Assembly: GCF_000686125.1 (NCBI RefSeq)
Contig: NZ_JMMA01000002.1
Location: forward strand, 3,410,001 to 3,474,000
Direction of reading: 5' to 3'
Length of the DNA stretch: 64,000 nt
Source: Ruminococcus sp. NK3A76
GTDB taxonomy: Bacteria > Bacillota > Clostridia > Oscillospirales > Ruminococcaceae
Shown here: positions 41,776 through 50,970 of the stretch, piece by piece
Position numbering within the stretch: position 1 is the stretch's first letter
How the letters are laid out: each line of letters opens with the position of its first letter
The notes under the pieces: generated by a model
Databases searched by the model: none
The model's input: only the letters and a program-made list of their open reading frames with translations
What the model was told of the DNA's origin: nothing
Position numbers and translations under genes: made by a program

Positions 41776-41988
41776 ATGATAGTTCTGACAAGGCACAATG
41801 ACACACATTTCGCACTTAATGACGACCTTATTGAAACCATCGAGGAATGCCCCGATACAACAATAAAGCTCACAAACGGCAAGATATACATCGTAGCCGA
41901 GAGCCTTCATGAAGTGATAGAAAAGATAATCGAGCACAGAAGGCAGTGCGTGAGCAATGTATTTTACGGAGCTTCGATAAAGCAATGA
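41776..41988 (+). CDS. flbD: FlbD family protein
   Basis: 70-aa protein (FlbD/SwrD type) that in Bacillus raises torque by supporting stator function. Sequence MIVLTRHNDTHFALNDDLIE and ECPDTTIKLTNGKIYIVAES fits the family fully. The ATG at 41776 follows GGAGGGT; the in-frame ATG 33 bp earlier would put the SD inside the gene. Lies before motA, as usual. Upstream hairpin GGGCGGCATAATGCCGCCC at 41656-41674. Confidence 0.9.
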   Translation: MIVLTRHNDTHFALNDDLIETIEECPDTTIKLTNGKIYIVAESLHEVIEKIIEHRRQCVSNVFYGASIKQ

Positions 41989-42034
41989 AAAATACTCTCA
42001 TAATATAATATGCGAAAGGGGCATATCTTAAGTT

Positions 42035-42874
42035 ATGGATATTTCATCGATCATAGGCTGGGTAGTCGGAATGGGTCTGATAGTTTTCTCTATCATGCTC
42101 GGCACCGACCCTGAAACAGGCGGCTATATGGTAACGCCGGCCTCAATAAAATCGTTTATAGATATCCCGTCTATTGCGATAGTTGTGGGCGGTACCTTCT
42201 GTGCGCTGTTCGTTTCATACCCGCTTTCAATGTTCAAGAAAATGCCTAAGCACATGGCAATGATGTTCAAGGACAAGAACAAGAACCCGAACGAGATAAT
42301 CGAGCAGCTCATAGACTTTGCCAAGGAAGCAAGAATAAACGGTGTTCTCGCTCTCGAAGAAAAGGTAAAGGGTATCGAGGACAAGTTCATGCAGAATGCG
42401 CTGATGATGGTCTGCGACTCGGTAGACCCCCAGAAGGTGCAGGAAATGATGGACAACGAGCTTGACTACATGGAGGAGCGACACTCGCAGTGTCAGGGCT
42501 TTTACCTTAAAGGCTCGGACTATGCGCCTTCCTTCGGTATGATAGGTACACTTATCGGTCTTATAAACCTGCTTGGCAACCTGTCCGACTCGGATGCGCT
42601 CGCAGGAAACATGGCGGTAGCGCTTATCACGACATTCTACGGCTCGTTTTTGTCATCATTCGTGTTCAAGCCTATCGCAAACAAGCTGAAGGTAAGGCAT
42701 GAGTCTGAGATGCTCTGCAAGTCGATAATCGTTGTCGGCGTTCAGGGTATACTCGCAGGCGACAACCCCAACTTCATACAGGACAAGTTAGTCAAGCTCC
42801 TGCCTGCTAACCAGAAGGCCAAGAAGGGCGGCAAGGGCGATGCAGGCAAGTTCAATGACGACGGACGTATATAA
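42035..42874 (+). CDS. motA: Flagellar stator protein MotA
   Basis: Ion-conducting stator subunit of 279 aa with four membrane helices (about 5-22, 42-62, 170-190, 198-220), a large cytoplasmic loop, and DYAPSFGMIGTLIGLINLL holding the conserved proline. C-terminal tail is Lys/Gly-rich. Co-transcribed with flbD; a repeat patch separates it from motB. Confidence 0.95.
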   Translation: MDISSIIGWVVGMGLIVFSIMLGTDPETGGYMVTPASIKSFIDIPSIAIVVGGTFCALFVSYPLSMFKKMPKHMAMMFKDKNKNPNEIIEQLIDFAKEARINGVLALEEKVKGIEDKFMQNALMMVCDSVDPQKVQEMMDNELDYMEERHSQCQGFYLKGSDYAPSFGMIGTLIGLINLLGNLSDSDALAGNMAVALITTFYGSFLSSFVFKPIANKLKVRHESEMLCKSIIVVGVQGILAGDNPNFIQDKLVKLLPANQKAKKGGKGDAGKFNDDGRI

Positions 42875-42980
42875 TTAATAATTAATAGTTAATAATTAAT
42901 AATTAAGGTGTCCTGCTGCGCAGGACGTATTATAAAAGAATTGTGCATTGTACATTGTACACCATGCATTGGAAGGGAGT
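42875..42980. repeat. Modular repeat patch between motA and motB
   Basis: Five TTAATAATTAA-like direct repeats, the stem TCCTGCTGCGCAGGA, and TGCATTGTACATTGTACACC. Falls in the middle of an otherwise tight operon and ends just before the motB ribosome site. Confidence 0.7.
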
Positions 42981-42989
42981 GTGAGGCAG

Positions 42990-43928
42990 TTGGCGAGAAA
43001 AAAAGGCGGCGGTGAGGAAAGCGGCGGAAGCTGGATGGATACATACGGCGATATGGTTACGCTGCTGCTTACATTCTTTATTGTTCTCTACTCAATGTCC
43101 TCTATCGAGGAATCTAAATGGGCGGAGATAGTAAAGGCATTTAATAAAAACGGCAAAACTAAGGTCGATCAGATAGTCCTTGTGGTTGACGGCGACGGTG
43201 ATTCGCCTGCGCAGAATACCGGCGACAGTGAGCCCGAGGGGCAGGGGCTGACCGAGTTTGATGAATTCTATACAGCGCTTGTTGAGTACCTCGATGAGCA
43301 GGAGGCTACCACCGAGGTGGCTGAGCAGGGCGAGGACGAGAGCAGCGATACATCAAACGGCACCAACAAGGAAAACATCTACCTCAGGTTCCAGGATATG
43401 ATAGCCTTTGAGCCGGACACTGCCGTGCTCAGGGAATCAAGCTACGACTTCCTCGACTTCTTCGGTCAGAAGCTCTCGGATATCGAGGACAAGCTCGCAG
43501 TTGTTATCATCAAGGGACATACCGCGATATATGACAGCTCGGAGGTCGATGCGAGAATACTCTCCTCGGAGCGCGCAAGTACGATAGCTAACTACCTTGA
43601 AACAAATTATAATATCGAGCCCAAAAAGCTTTTCCCGCTCGGGCTCTCAAATCTCTATCCCGTTGCAGACAACAAGTCTGAAGACGGCAGAATGAAAAAC
43701 AGGCGTGTTGAGATATCTATCATCGGCGTCAACTCACCGCTCATCAAGGACGACCTCTTAAAGAGCCTTATCGGTATGGATTACGACTACGATAAGCTGC
43801 TCGAGGGCAACTCGCTCGCAGATGCCGTGACAGGCGATGCAAACGAGGCAAGCGATGAGGAGAAGACCGAGGACGAAGGGGAAGAAAAGTCTGACGAAGG
43901 CTCAGAAGAAGAGTCTGATGAAGAATAA
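42990..43928 (+). CDS. motB: Flagellar stator protein MotB
   Basis: Stator subunit that anchors to peptidoglycan and carries the ion-binding aspartate. 312 aa from TTG at 42990, giving ARKKGGGEESGG then SWMDTYGDMVTLLLTFF, with D21 the expected ion site. The OmpA-like domain (about 145-260) has IKGHTAI and RRVEISI near its end; the C-terminal tail is very acidic. GGGAGTG lies upstream; a GTG three codons earlier is less likely. No fliL follows, unlike most operons. Confidence 0.93.
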   Translation: MARKKGGGEESGGSWMDTYGDMVTLLLTFFIVLYSMSSIEESKWAEIVKAFNKNGKTKVDQIVLVVDGDGDSPAQNTGDSEPEGQGLTEFDEFYTALVEYLDEQEATTEVAEQGEDESSDTSNGTNKENIYLRFQDMIAFEPDTAVLRESSYDFLDFFGQKLSDIEDKLAVVIIKGHTAIYDSSEVDARILSSERASTIANYLETNYNIEPKKLFPLGLSNLYPVADNKSEDGRMKNRRVEISIIGVNSPLIKDDLLKSLIGMDYDYDKLLEGNSLADAVTGDANEASDEEKTEDEGEEKSDEGSEEESDEE

Positions 43929-43950
43929 TTACTGTAAGGAAGAATCATAA

Positions 43951-44919
43951 ATGAGCAATTCTGAAGCACAAGAGCAAAACAAGGCTGCTGAAGTGACCGC
44001 CCAAAAGGCTGTTCTGTACGATTTCAGAGTGCCCAAGAAGTTCACCAAGGAGGACGTTAAGGCACTCAACCGTATAACGGACGCCTTTTCAAAGCACTTA
44101 AGCTCGGGGCTTACGGCTATGACAAGGGAAAACTGCTCGGTCTACAACCCCCGTATCGAGGAGATAAGAACGACCACATACCTTGAAAGCCTGCCTAAAT
44201 TCACTATGATAGGGCTTCTGGGCTTTACGGTCTTAGACACGGAATTCCGTGACCCGAGGGTTATGTTCCACATTCCGCCGTCGCTGTCGTATCTGCTTAT
44301 AGATATATTGCAGGGCGGCCCCGGAAAGACGCTGCAGATGGACAGGCAGCACACCGACTTAGAGGTGGCTATACTCAAAAACCTTATAACACGCTTCTGC
44401 GATATGCTCAGCGCCGCATGGAGCTCGCTCGTGACTACCGAGATAAGCTACGAAAAGAGCGAGACTAATCCCAAGCTGATAGATGTAAGGAGCGAGAGCG
44501 ACGTAAGGCTCGTCATGAGCTTTGACGTGTCGGTGAAAAACTCTGTCTCGACTATCAGTATCGCATATTCGGCGCAGTTCCTTGAAGACCTTATGGAAAA
44601 GCTGCACGGGCAGAAGGTCGATACACAGAACTTCGAGCCTATTGATGCAGAGCGTGACCAGAGACGGCGTGAGCAGATAATAGACACGCTCAGCGAATCG
44701 AGCATCGAGCTCAAGGCAGTGTTTGCTGAGCTGACGCTTGATATGCAGGAGGTCATGAGCCTCAGGGTCGGGGATATAATACCCCTTGATAAAAAGCTGA
44801 CCGATGATATTACGATAGAGGTCGATCACGTCCCGTGGTTCAAGGCAAAGCTCGGGCAGACCAACATCAAAAAGGCCGTAAAGATCACGGAAAGTATATA
44901 TGATACAAACAACGAGTGA
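43951..44919 (+). CDS. fliM: Flagellar motor switch protein FliM lacking the CheY-binding peptide
   Basis: Middle C-ring subunit of 322 aa. The core is normal: YDFRVPKKFTKEDVKALNRI at 23-42, a CheC-like middle domain and a C-terminal SpoA domain (LRVGDIIPLDKKLTDDI). The N-terminus is unusual: the LSQxEIDALL peptide that binds CheY-P in other FliM proteins is absent; the first 22 residues read MSNSEAQEQNKAAEVTAQKA. AAGGAAG precedes the ATG and no upstream in-frame extension fits. Confidence 0.93.
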   Translation: MSNSEAQEQNKAAEVTAQKAVLYDFRVPKKFTKEDVKALNRITDAFSKHLSSGLTAMTRENCSVYNPRIEEIRTTTYLESLPKFTMIGLLGFTVLDTEFRDPRVMFHIPPSLSYLLIDILQGGPGKTLQMDRQHTDLEVAILKNLITRFCDMLSAAWSSLVTTEISYEKSETNPKLIDVRSESDVRLVMSFDVSVKNSVSTISIAYSAQFLEDLMEKLHGQKVDTQNFEPIDAERDQRRREQIIDTLSESSIELKAVFAELTLDMQEVMSLRVGDIIPLDKKLTDDITIEVDHVPWFKAKLGQTNIKKAVKITESIYDTNNE

Positions 44920-44933
44920 GGAGATAATTTCAG

Positions 44934-45956
44934 ATGAGTCTTGACAGATCTAAGTTCGATAAAATATCAGAGGTGCTTTCGGACGCAGTGGGTTCGGCGC
45001 TTGATGCGCTATCTCCCATTCTCGGTGCAGACCTTAATGCACAGCCGCAGCCTGCACAGATACACACTATAAAGGATACTGACTACTCGGGCGTTATGCC
45101 TGCGATGTATTTCAATATAGTCTTTGTGGGAGATATCAGCGGCAAGGCCGTGGCAGTGTTCCGTGAGATAGATCTTGCGGTCATACTCAGGCTGCTCATG
45201 AATTCCGACAGCGATGAGATCGAGTTTGACGAGATGGGTCTCGGAATGATAAAGGAGATAATGTCTCAGGTCTCAAATAAGCTCTCCTCAAAGCTCGGCG
45301 AGTTCTTCGGGGTGGAGGCTTCGGCATCTATCTCGGCGCTCATGCAGTTTGAAGGCAACAGCGTAGTTGCAAGTGCCTTCGGCGGCAAGGAAACGGGCGA
45401 GTGCGCCACAGTAAACGTCAAGTACGAGGTCGGCACCATACTCAAGGGCAAGGCCTGCGTAACATTTGACGATATGTCGGTGAACAATCTCTCGAAATAC
45501 TACGATATGACAAACAACAGCACCACACAGCAGCAGCTCACAGCTGCTCAGAACGTTCAGAGCATAGGCGCTGTCAGCAAACAGAATATGAGGCAGGCTG
45601 CAAGGCAGCCGATACAGAATACAAACGCCCCGGCGCTCAATATCTCGCCCTCGTCGTTCCCGAGGTTCGATGTGGGGGCTGATGATGACGGCATAGGGAT
45701 GCCAGGAAACATGGATCTTCTTATGGAAGTGCCTATGAACGTATGCGTTGAGATAGGAAAGACAAAGAAGAAGATGAAGGAGATAATGAATTTCTCGCAG
45801 GGAACTATTATTCCCATAGACAAGCAGGCAGGCGCTCCGGTGGATATAACCGTGAACGGCCAGCTCATAGCAAGGGGCGATGTTATCGTTATTGATGACA
45901 ACTTCGGTGTCAGGATAACCGAGCTTGTGAATTCAAAGAATAATATTACTTCCTGA
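44934..45956 (+). CDS. fliY: Flagellar motor switch protein FliY with altered phosphatase sites
   Basis: C-ring protein, 340 aa: CheC-like domain (1-195), Gln/Asn-rich linker (195-235), and FliN-type SpoA domain (about 255-335, with VCVEIGKTKKKMKEIMNFSQ). In CheC/FliY phosphatases the sites read ExxN; here both read ExxS (E13/S16 and E108/S111). The N-terminal EIDALL-like CheY-binding peptide of Bacillus FliY is also missing. It would still build the C-ring but is unlikely to dephosphorylate CheY. Confidence 0.9.
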   Translation: MSLDRSKFDKISEVLSDAVGSALDALSPILGADLNAQPQPAQIHTIKDTDYSGVMPAMYFNIVFVGDISGKAVAVFREIDLAVILRLLMNSDSDEIEFDEMGLGMIKEIMSQVSNKLSSKLGEFFGVEASASISALMQFEGNSVVASAFGGKETGECATVNVKYEVGTILKGKACVTFDDMSVNNLSKYYDMTNNSTTQQQLTAAQNVQSIGAVSKQNMRQAARQPIQNTNAPALNISPSSFPRFDVGADDDGIGMPGNMDLLMEVPMNVCVEIGKTKKKMKEIMNFSQGTIIPIDKQAGAPVDITVNGQLIARGDVIVIDDNFGVRITELVNSKNNITS

Positions 45957-45970
45957 TCGGAGGAGTCAGC

Positions 45971-46408
45971 TTGGACATAGTAAAGAGCGTATTTACGCTT
46001 ATTTTCGGGCTTATCCTCTTTGCAGGGATACTTTATCTTGCGTATATCTCCACCAAGTTCATTGGCAAGCGGTATATGATAAGCGGCAAGGGCGGGCGCA
46101 ACCTGAAGATACTTGAAACAGTGTCTGTCGGCCGTGATATGACCATTGCTATAGCAAGGGCAGGCGAGAGGATATTCCTTATAGGCATAACGCCCGACCG
46201 CATAAACCTTATAAGCGAGCTTAAGGAGGAGGAGCTGCTTACCCCCTACAGCGAGGAGCAGAGCAGCAGTATACAAAAGGGCAGCATCAGCTTTGCGGAT
46301 GCGCTAAAGTATAACATCAACAAGAAGCTCGGCAAAAACGAGGATATAAACGACTACCTGAAAAAAGAGGACACATCAAAAACGGCGGAGGAAAGCGATA
46401 ATGAATAA
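45971..46408 (+). CDS. fliO: Flagellar export gate chaperone FliO
   Basis: 145-aa protein with one N-terminal membrane helix (8-30) and a short cytoplasmic domain including LKILETVSVGRDMTIAIARA, the FliO core. Helps FliP assemble. Starts with TTG at 45971 after GGAGG. Directly follows fliY; no cheY stands between, unlike the Bacillus order fliY-cheY-fliO. Overlaps fliP by 8 bp. Confidence 0.88.
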   Translation: MDIVKSVFTLIFGLILFAGILYLAYISTKFIGKRYMISGKGGRNLKILETVSVGRDMTIAIARAGERIFLIGITPDRINLISELKEEELLTPYSEEQSSSIQKGSISFADALKYNINKKLGKNEDINDYLKKEDTSKTAEESDNE

Positions 46409-47195
46409 GGCCCGCATGATAAAAAAACACATTCTCCGTCTGATATTCGGCTCGCTCGGGGTGATGCTGAGCATATCTCTCATGACACTCAGGGCAAATG
46501 CAGCGACTGTTGATGTGACACTTGACACAGGCGAGTCGAGCGGCTCATCAAGTGCGCTTGATCTGCTTTTCCTGTTAGCGATACTCGCACTCATACCGTC
46601 GCTTCTGCTCGTGATGACCTCGTTTACGAGGATAATCATATCGCTGTCTTTTTTAAGATCTGCTATCGGCACGCAGTCCGCACCGCCTAACCAGGTGTTG
46701 ATAGGGCTTGCGTTGTTTCTGACTATATTCATAATGTTCCCGACCTTTACGCAGATAAAGGAGAACGCTTATGACCGGTATGTCAGCGGCGAGATAGGCG
46801 AGCGTGATGCGATAACCGAGGCGGGCAAGCCGCTTAAGGAGTTCATGCTAAAGCAGGTATACAACGACGATCTTGATATGTTCGTATCGCTTGCTGAGGA
46901 TAAAAATATAACCGAGATCGACCACGAGGTCGTATCGGAGGATCTGACAGAGCTTCCGCTCATAGTCGTGATACCTTCGTTCATCACCAGCGAGATAAAA
47001 AGAGCATTCCTGATAGGATTTTTGTTGTATATCCCGTTTCTGATAATAGACATAGTCGTATCATCGACGCTTATGTCAATGGGTATGGTAATGCTGCCGC
47101 CGGCGACGATAGCGCTGCCGTTCAAGCTGATGCTATTTGTACTTGTAGACGGCTGGAGCTTACTGATACAGAGCCTGATAGTGGGATTCCATTAG
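46401..47195 (+). CDS. fliP: Flagellar export gate protein FliP
   Basis: Core export gate subunit, 264 aa, with a cleavable signal peptide (residues about 8-35), four membrane helices and the diagnostic TSFTRIIISLSFLRSAIGTQ and APPNQVLIGLALFLT. The final block LMSMGMVMLPPATIALPFK is intact. Overlaps fliO; fliQ follows after 59 bp. Confidence 0.95.
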   Translation: MNKARMIKKHILRLIFGSLGVMLSISLMTLRANAATVDVTLDTGESSGSSSALDLLFLLAILALIPSLLLVMTSFTRIIISLSFLRSAIGTQSAPPNQVLIGLALFLTIFIMFPTFTQIKENAYDRYVSGEIGERDAITEAGKPLKEFMLKQVYNDDLDMFVSLAEDKNITEIDHEVVSEDLTELPLIVVIPSFITSEIKRAFLIGFLLYIPFLIIDIVVSSTLMSMGMVMLPPATIALPFKLMLFVLVDGWSLLIQSLIVGFH

Positions 47196-47254
47196 CGGTT
47201 CGACCCCTCCCGTTTCATGGGAGGCAGCAAATGATAGTGAAAGGTGTGTAGCGC

Positions 47255-47518
47255 TTGACAACGGGTGATCTGCTTTCAATATTCTCACAGGCGTTTATGG
47301 TAGTGCTCAAAATTGCCGGGCCGCTGCTCATCGCCTCGATAGTCATAGGTCTGATAGTCGCTATTTTCCAGGCGGCGACACAGATACACGAGCAGACGCT
47401 CACATTCGTTCCGAAGCTTATTATCATAGCGCTTATACTGCTTGTCGCCGGAACGTGGATGATGACGCTCATGGACGACTTCTTCAAGATGATATTCGAC
47501 CGCATAGCAAATCTGTAG
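47255..47518 (+). CDS. fliQ: Flagellar export gate protein FliQ
   Basis: 87-aa two-helix gate subunit with GPLLIASIVIGLIVAIFQAA and TQIHEQTLTFVPK, standard for FliQ. Starts with TTG at 47255 after AAAGGTGTG. Between fliP and fliR. Confidence 0.94.
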   Translation: MTTGDLLSIFSQAFMVVLKIAGPLLIASIVIGLIVAIFQAATQIHEQTLTFVPKLIIIALILLVAGTWMMTLMDDFFKMIFDRIANL

Positions 47519-47531
47519 GGGCGGAAGATAT

Positions 47532-48311
47532 ATGGCAACTCTTGGGATAAACATAGAAGACCTTCACATATACATTTTTGTATTTGTAAGGCTTGCAGCG
47601 ATAATACTTTTCAACCCTGTGTTCTTCCGGGCAAGGATACCCGGGGGCGCTAAAACGGGGCTTATAATGTGCCTGACTATAATAATCGCACCGCTCGTGC
47701 CTTCCTACAGCTACGACGGCTCGACGATACAGTTTTTAGTCAGCATAATGGGGGAGTTCTTCATAGGCTTCCTGCTCGGGTTCGTGTTCAATGTTTACTA
47801 CTATATGCTGATGTTTGCAGCAGACGTAATGGACACGCAGCTGGGCTTTTCGATGGCGAAGACGATGGACCCTCTCACAAACATACAGACAGCAACGATG
47901 GGCAGCTTTTTCAACATAATGTTCATGCTCTATTTCTTTGCTACCAACTCGCATCTGCTGCTTATAAACATGGCAGTCAACACCTTCGATGCAGTCGGTG
48001 CAGGGGCGGCGTACATCAGCTACGAGGGCGGATGCAGGTTTGCGATAGAGCTGTTCACATCGGTGTTCTTACTGGCAGTAAGGCTTGCGCTGCCGTTTGT
48101 AGCGGCGGAGTTCGTGCTGGAGGTATCCCTCGGCCTGCTTATGAAGCTGATACCGCAGATACACGTTTTCGTAATACAGATGCAGGGCAAGATACTCGTC
48201 GGGCTGACGCTTTTGATAGCTATGCTCATACCGGTATCGAACTTTGTTTCCGACTACATGGAGAAAATGTTTGACTCTGCAAATGATGCGATAATGTCGC
48301 TGGTGACATAG
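47532..48311 (+). CDS. fliR: Flagellar export gate protein FliR
   Basis: 259-aa gate subunit with six predicted membrane helices, including FFIGFLLGFVFNVYYYMLMF, and LVGLTLLIAML near the C-terminus. ATG at 47532 follows GGGGCGG. Separated from flhB by a 179-bp repeat patch. Confidence 0.93.
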   Translation: MATLGINIEDLHIYIFVFVRLAAIILFNPVFFRARIPGGAKTGLIMCLTIIIAPLVPSYSYDGSTIQFLVSIMGEFFIGFLLGFVFNVYYYMLMFAADVMDTQLGFSMAKTMDPLTNIQTATMGSFFNIMFMLYFFATNSHLLLINMAVNTFDAVGAGAAYISYEGGCRFAIELFTSVFLLAVRLALPFVAAEFVLEVSLGLLMKLIPQIHVFVIQMQGKILVGLTLLIAMLIPVSNFVSDYMEKMFDSANDAIMSLVT

Positions 48312-48475
48312 CAATGCGCAATTGCGTTTTGCAGGCATAAGTGCAGGTGATCGGCTTTTGTCATAAAACTGTTTTTGGCAAAACGCCCAATACACATTTT
48401 CAAATAATGCGGCGCAGCCGCGCACATTCATTATGCATTAAAATCAAGATTGCCGGTGCTCACAACGGGTGAGCA
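48312..48475. repeat. Modular repeat patch between fliR and flhB
   Basis: Contains GCAATGCGCAATTGCG, two arms TTTTG(T/G)CA...TGGCAAAA, and GGCGCAGCCGC, ending in ATTCATTATGCATTAAAATC. No ORF with a ribosome site. Another insertion of modular sequence in the operon. Confidence 0.55.
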
Positions 48476-48490
48476 GGGGAGTGATGAAGT

Positions 48491-49582
48491 TTGGCAGGCT
48501 CGGCAGGCGATAAGACCGAAGAGGCGACCCCGAAAAAGCGGGAGGACGAGCGAAAAGAAGGTAACATATTCCAGAGCAAGGAGATAGTTATTTTAGTGAC
48601 TATGCTTGCGACCTTCTTTGGATTTAAACTATTGTATCCTACCATAATGTCGGCGGCGCAGAACTTCATGCAGAAGATGTTCGTGCTGACAGGCGAGCAG
48701 GAGACCTTTGAGATATATTCTTCAAGGGAGATATTCATAGCCGCCTGCCTGTGCATAATCATCTGCTGCGGGCCGCTGCTTGCGATATCAATGGGTGCGG
48801 CGATACTGGCGACCATAGCACAGACGAAGGGGTTATTCAACATGAAATCCCTCCGCCCCAAGTTCAGCAGGATGAACCCCTTAAACGGCATCAAGAACCT
48901 CTTTTCACTGAAGGGCATCATCGAGCTTTTAAAGTCAATAGTCAAGATAGTTATTCTTTTCTACGTTATATACTCTTTCATCAAGGATAACCTTATGGTG
49001 TTCCCGAAGATGATGTATATGTCGGTGCCCGAAGCGGCGGAAAAGACGGGGAGTATGCTGTTTACGCTGTTCTACACCGTGGCCATAGCGTTTGCGTTCC
49101 TTGCAGGATTTGACTTTTTCTACCAGCGCTGGGAATACAACCGCAACCTGCGAATGACCAAGCAGGAGGTCAAGGAAGAATACAAGAACATCGAAGGTGA
49201 CCCCCAGATCAAGAGCCAGCGGCGAGCACGTCAGCAGGCGCTTGCAAGGCAGCGTATGATGCAGGCAGTGCCTACGGCAGACGTTGTTATCAGAAACCCT
49301 GAGCACGTTGCGGTGGCACTCAAATACGACAGAGAGAAAAACAAAGCACCTATGATAGTTGCCAAGGGTCTTGACCATGTCGCTCTGAGGATAGTAAGGA
49401 TAGCCGAGGAAAACGGCATCAAGTGCATAGAGAACAAGCTGCTTGCGAGGGCTCTTTACGCACAGACCGAGCTGCTTGACGAGATACCGCCTGAATTCTA
49501 CACGGCACTTGCTGAGATAATGGCGGCAATATACAAAGAAAAGGGTGTTACGCCCGACGGAAAGCCGATAAAGAGAGTCTGA
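48491..49582 (+). CDS. flhB: Flagellar export switch protein FlhB with NPEH motif
   Basis: Export gate subunit whose self-cleavage switches secretion from hook to filament. 363 aa with four membrane helices and a cytoplasmic domain. The cleavage motif reads NPEH (N269-H272) instead of the common NPTH; N and P, which carry the chemistry, are kept. GDPQIKSQRRARQQALARQR precedes it. Starts with TTG at 48491 after GGGGAGTG. A second FlhB-like C-terminal protein is encoded at 56805. Confidence 0.95.
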   Translation: MAGSAGDKTEEATPKKREDERKEGNIFQSKEIVILVTMLATFFGFKLLYPTIMSAAQNFMQKMFVLTGEQETFEIYSSREIFIAACLCIIICCGPLLAISMGAAILATIAQTKGLFNMKSLRPKFSRMNPLNGIKNLFSLKGIIELLKSIVKIVILFYVIYSFIKDNLMVFPKMMYMSVPEAAEKTGSMLFTLFYTVAIAFAFLAGFDFFYQRWEYNRNLRMTKQEVKEEYKNIEGDPQIKSQRRARQQALARQRMMQAVPTADVVIRNPEHVAVALKYDREKNKAPMIVAKGLDHVALRIVRIAEENGIKCIENKLLARALYAQTELLDEIPPEFYTALAEIMAAIYKEKGVTPDGKPIKRV

Positions 49583-49589
49583 CGACCTT

Positions 49590-49640
49590 TTTTGACAGTT
49601 AACAGTTAACAGTTGAGGCGGCGGCTGCGCCGCAGCATAA
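49590..49640. repeat. Modular repeat patch between flhB and flhA
   Basis: AGTTAACAGTTAACAGTTGA direct repeats followed by the stem GGCGGCTGCGCC. Same composition as the patches near 51765 and 52757. Confidence 0.68.
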
Positions 49641-49683
49641 ATAGATACAGAACAAAAGCAAAGGCAAAAAGGAGCAGTTGAAG

Positions 49684-50970
49684 TTGGGAAGGCTAAAAAG
49701 TATATTTTCTAATACCGTAGCGGTATTCATAGTGCTGATAGTTTTTCTTATCATCATACCGCTGCCGACATTCATACTTGACTTTATGTTCGTGGTGCAG
49801 TTGGGGCTGTCGCTCGTTATACTGCTTACCACACTCTATATAAAGGAAACGCTCGAATTCTCGGTGTTCCCCACCATACTTCTTGTTACCACGCTTTTGC
49901 GGCTGGGTCTTAACATATCATCGACAAGGTCTATCCTTACCAATCAGGGCTACGCCGGCGAAATGGTAAAGGCGTTCGGTGACTTCGTTATCAAGGGGCA
50001 GGTAGTCGTAGGACTTATCATATTCCTGATAATCGTTTTGGTAAACTTCCTCGTAATCACGAAAGGTTCCGAGAGAGTTGCCGAGGTCTCAGCTCGTTTT
50101 ACCCTCGACGCTATGCCCGGTAAACAGATGGCGATAGATGCTGACCTTTCCTCAGGCACTATAGATGAAAAAGAAGCAAGAAGACGACGTGAGAGCATTC
50201 AGCGTGAAGCCGACTTCTTCGGCTCTATGGACGGTGCCTCGAAGTTTGTAAAGGGCGACTCGATAATGTCGATAGTCGTTACATTCATAAACCTCATAGG
50301 CGGCATAATCATAGGCTTTATCACAGGCGTGGGCGATTTTTCGACCATTGCAGGCATCTACTCGACTGCTACCGTAGGTGACGGTCTTATGTCGCAGATA
50401 CCGGCGCTGCTCGTATCTGTTGCATCAGGTATGATGGTTACGAGATCGGCTTCCGAGAACAACATAAACGCTGACATCTCAAAGCAGTTCCTCTCGCAGC
50501 CGAGAGTTCTTATGATAGCAGGCATCACGCTTGAATGCCTTATCATCATAGGCTTCCCGTTTGTGCAGACTACACTTATGGCGGCTATACTCTTCGGCGG
50601 CGGAATGCTCTTGCAGAGGCAGGAGAAGCAGACAGCGCAGATAATCGAAGCGCAGGAGGCCGAGGCTGCCGAGCAGAAAGAGGAGATACAGTCAGAGGCG
50701 AGCTTTTATCGCAATATCGACAATCTCTATGGGCTTCTTAACGTAGAGCAGGTAAAGATAGAATTCGGCTACTCGCTGATACCGCTTGTTGACGAAGCGA
50801 GCGGCGGCAGCTTCCTTGACCGAGTGGTAATGTTTAGAAAACAGTTCGCACTGGAAATGGGCTTTATCATACCGCCTGTGCAGCTTAAGGACAGCGGCAT
50901 ACTAAACCCCAACCAGTATGTTATATATACATCAAGGGCGAGCAGGTGTCGGGCGGCGATGTGCTGGTAG
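49684..50970 (+). CDS. flhA: Export gate protein FlhA, N-terminal part (frameshifted)
   Basis: First 420-odd residues of FlhA: eight membrane helices and the conserved cytoplasmic loop with ARFTLDAMPGKQMAIDADLS, then the start of the cytoplasmic ring domain to NPNQYVIY, after which the frame turns into TSRASRCRAAMCW and stops. The expected continuation IKGEQVSGGDVLVDHYLGL is present in the +2 frame, so a dinucleotide insertion in (TA)4 at 50922-50929 splits the gene. Start TTG at 49684 has GGAG 9 bp upstream; the TTG at 49678 is too close to it. Confidence 0.9.
   Translation: MGRLKSIFSNTVAVFIVLIVFLIIIPLPTFILDFMFVVQLGLSLVILLTTLYIKETLEFSVFPTILLVTTLLRLGLNISSTRSILTNQGYAGEMVKAFGDFVIKGQVVVGLIIFLIIVLVNFLVITKGSERVAEVSARFTLDAMPGKQMAIDADLSSGTIDEKEARRRRESIQREADFFGSMDGASKFVKGDSIMSIVVTFINLIGGIIIGFITGVGDFSTIAGIYSTATVGDGLMSQIPALLVSVASGMMVTRSASENNINADISKQFLSQPRVLMIAGITLECLIIIGFPFVQTTLMAAILFGGGMLLQRQEKQTAQIIEAQEAEAAEQKEEIQSEASFYRNIDNLYGLLNVEQVKIEFGYSLIPLVDEASGGSFLDRVVMFRKQFALEMGFIIPPVQLKDSGILNPNQYVIYTSRASRCRAAMCW
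50922..50929 (+). repeat. (TA)4 tract at the flhA frameshift
   Basis: The sequence reads GT-TATATATA-CATCAAG. With one TA unit less it would read GTT ATA TAC ATC AAG, VIYIK, which joins both halves of FlhA in one frame. Slipped-strand change, a genuine mutation or a sequencing error could each explain it. Confidence 0.8.

Noticed and set aside
42875-42989. motB starting at the TTG at 42948 within the repeat patch
   Set aside because: The extra residues are encoded by repeat sequence, and the standard MotB opening ARKKGGG begins at the TTG at 42990 behind GGGAGTG.
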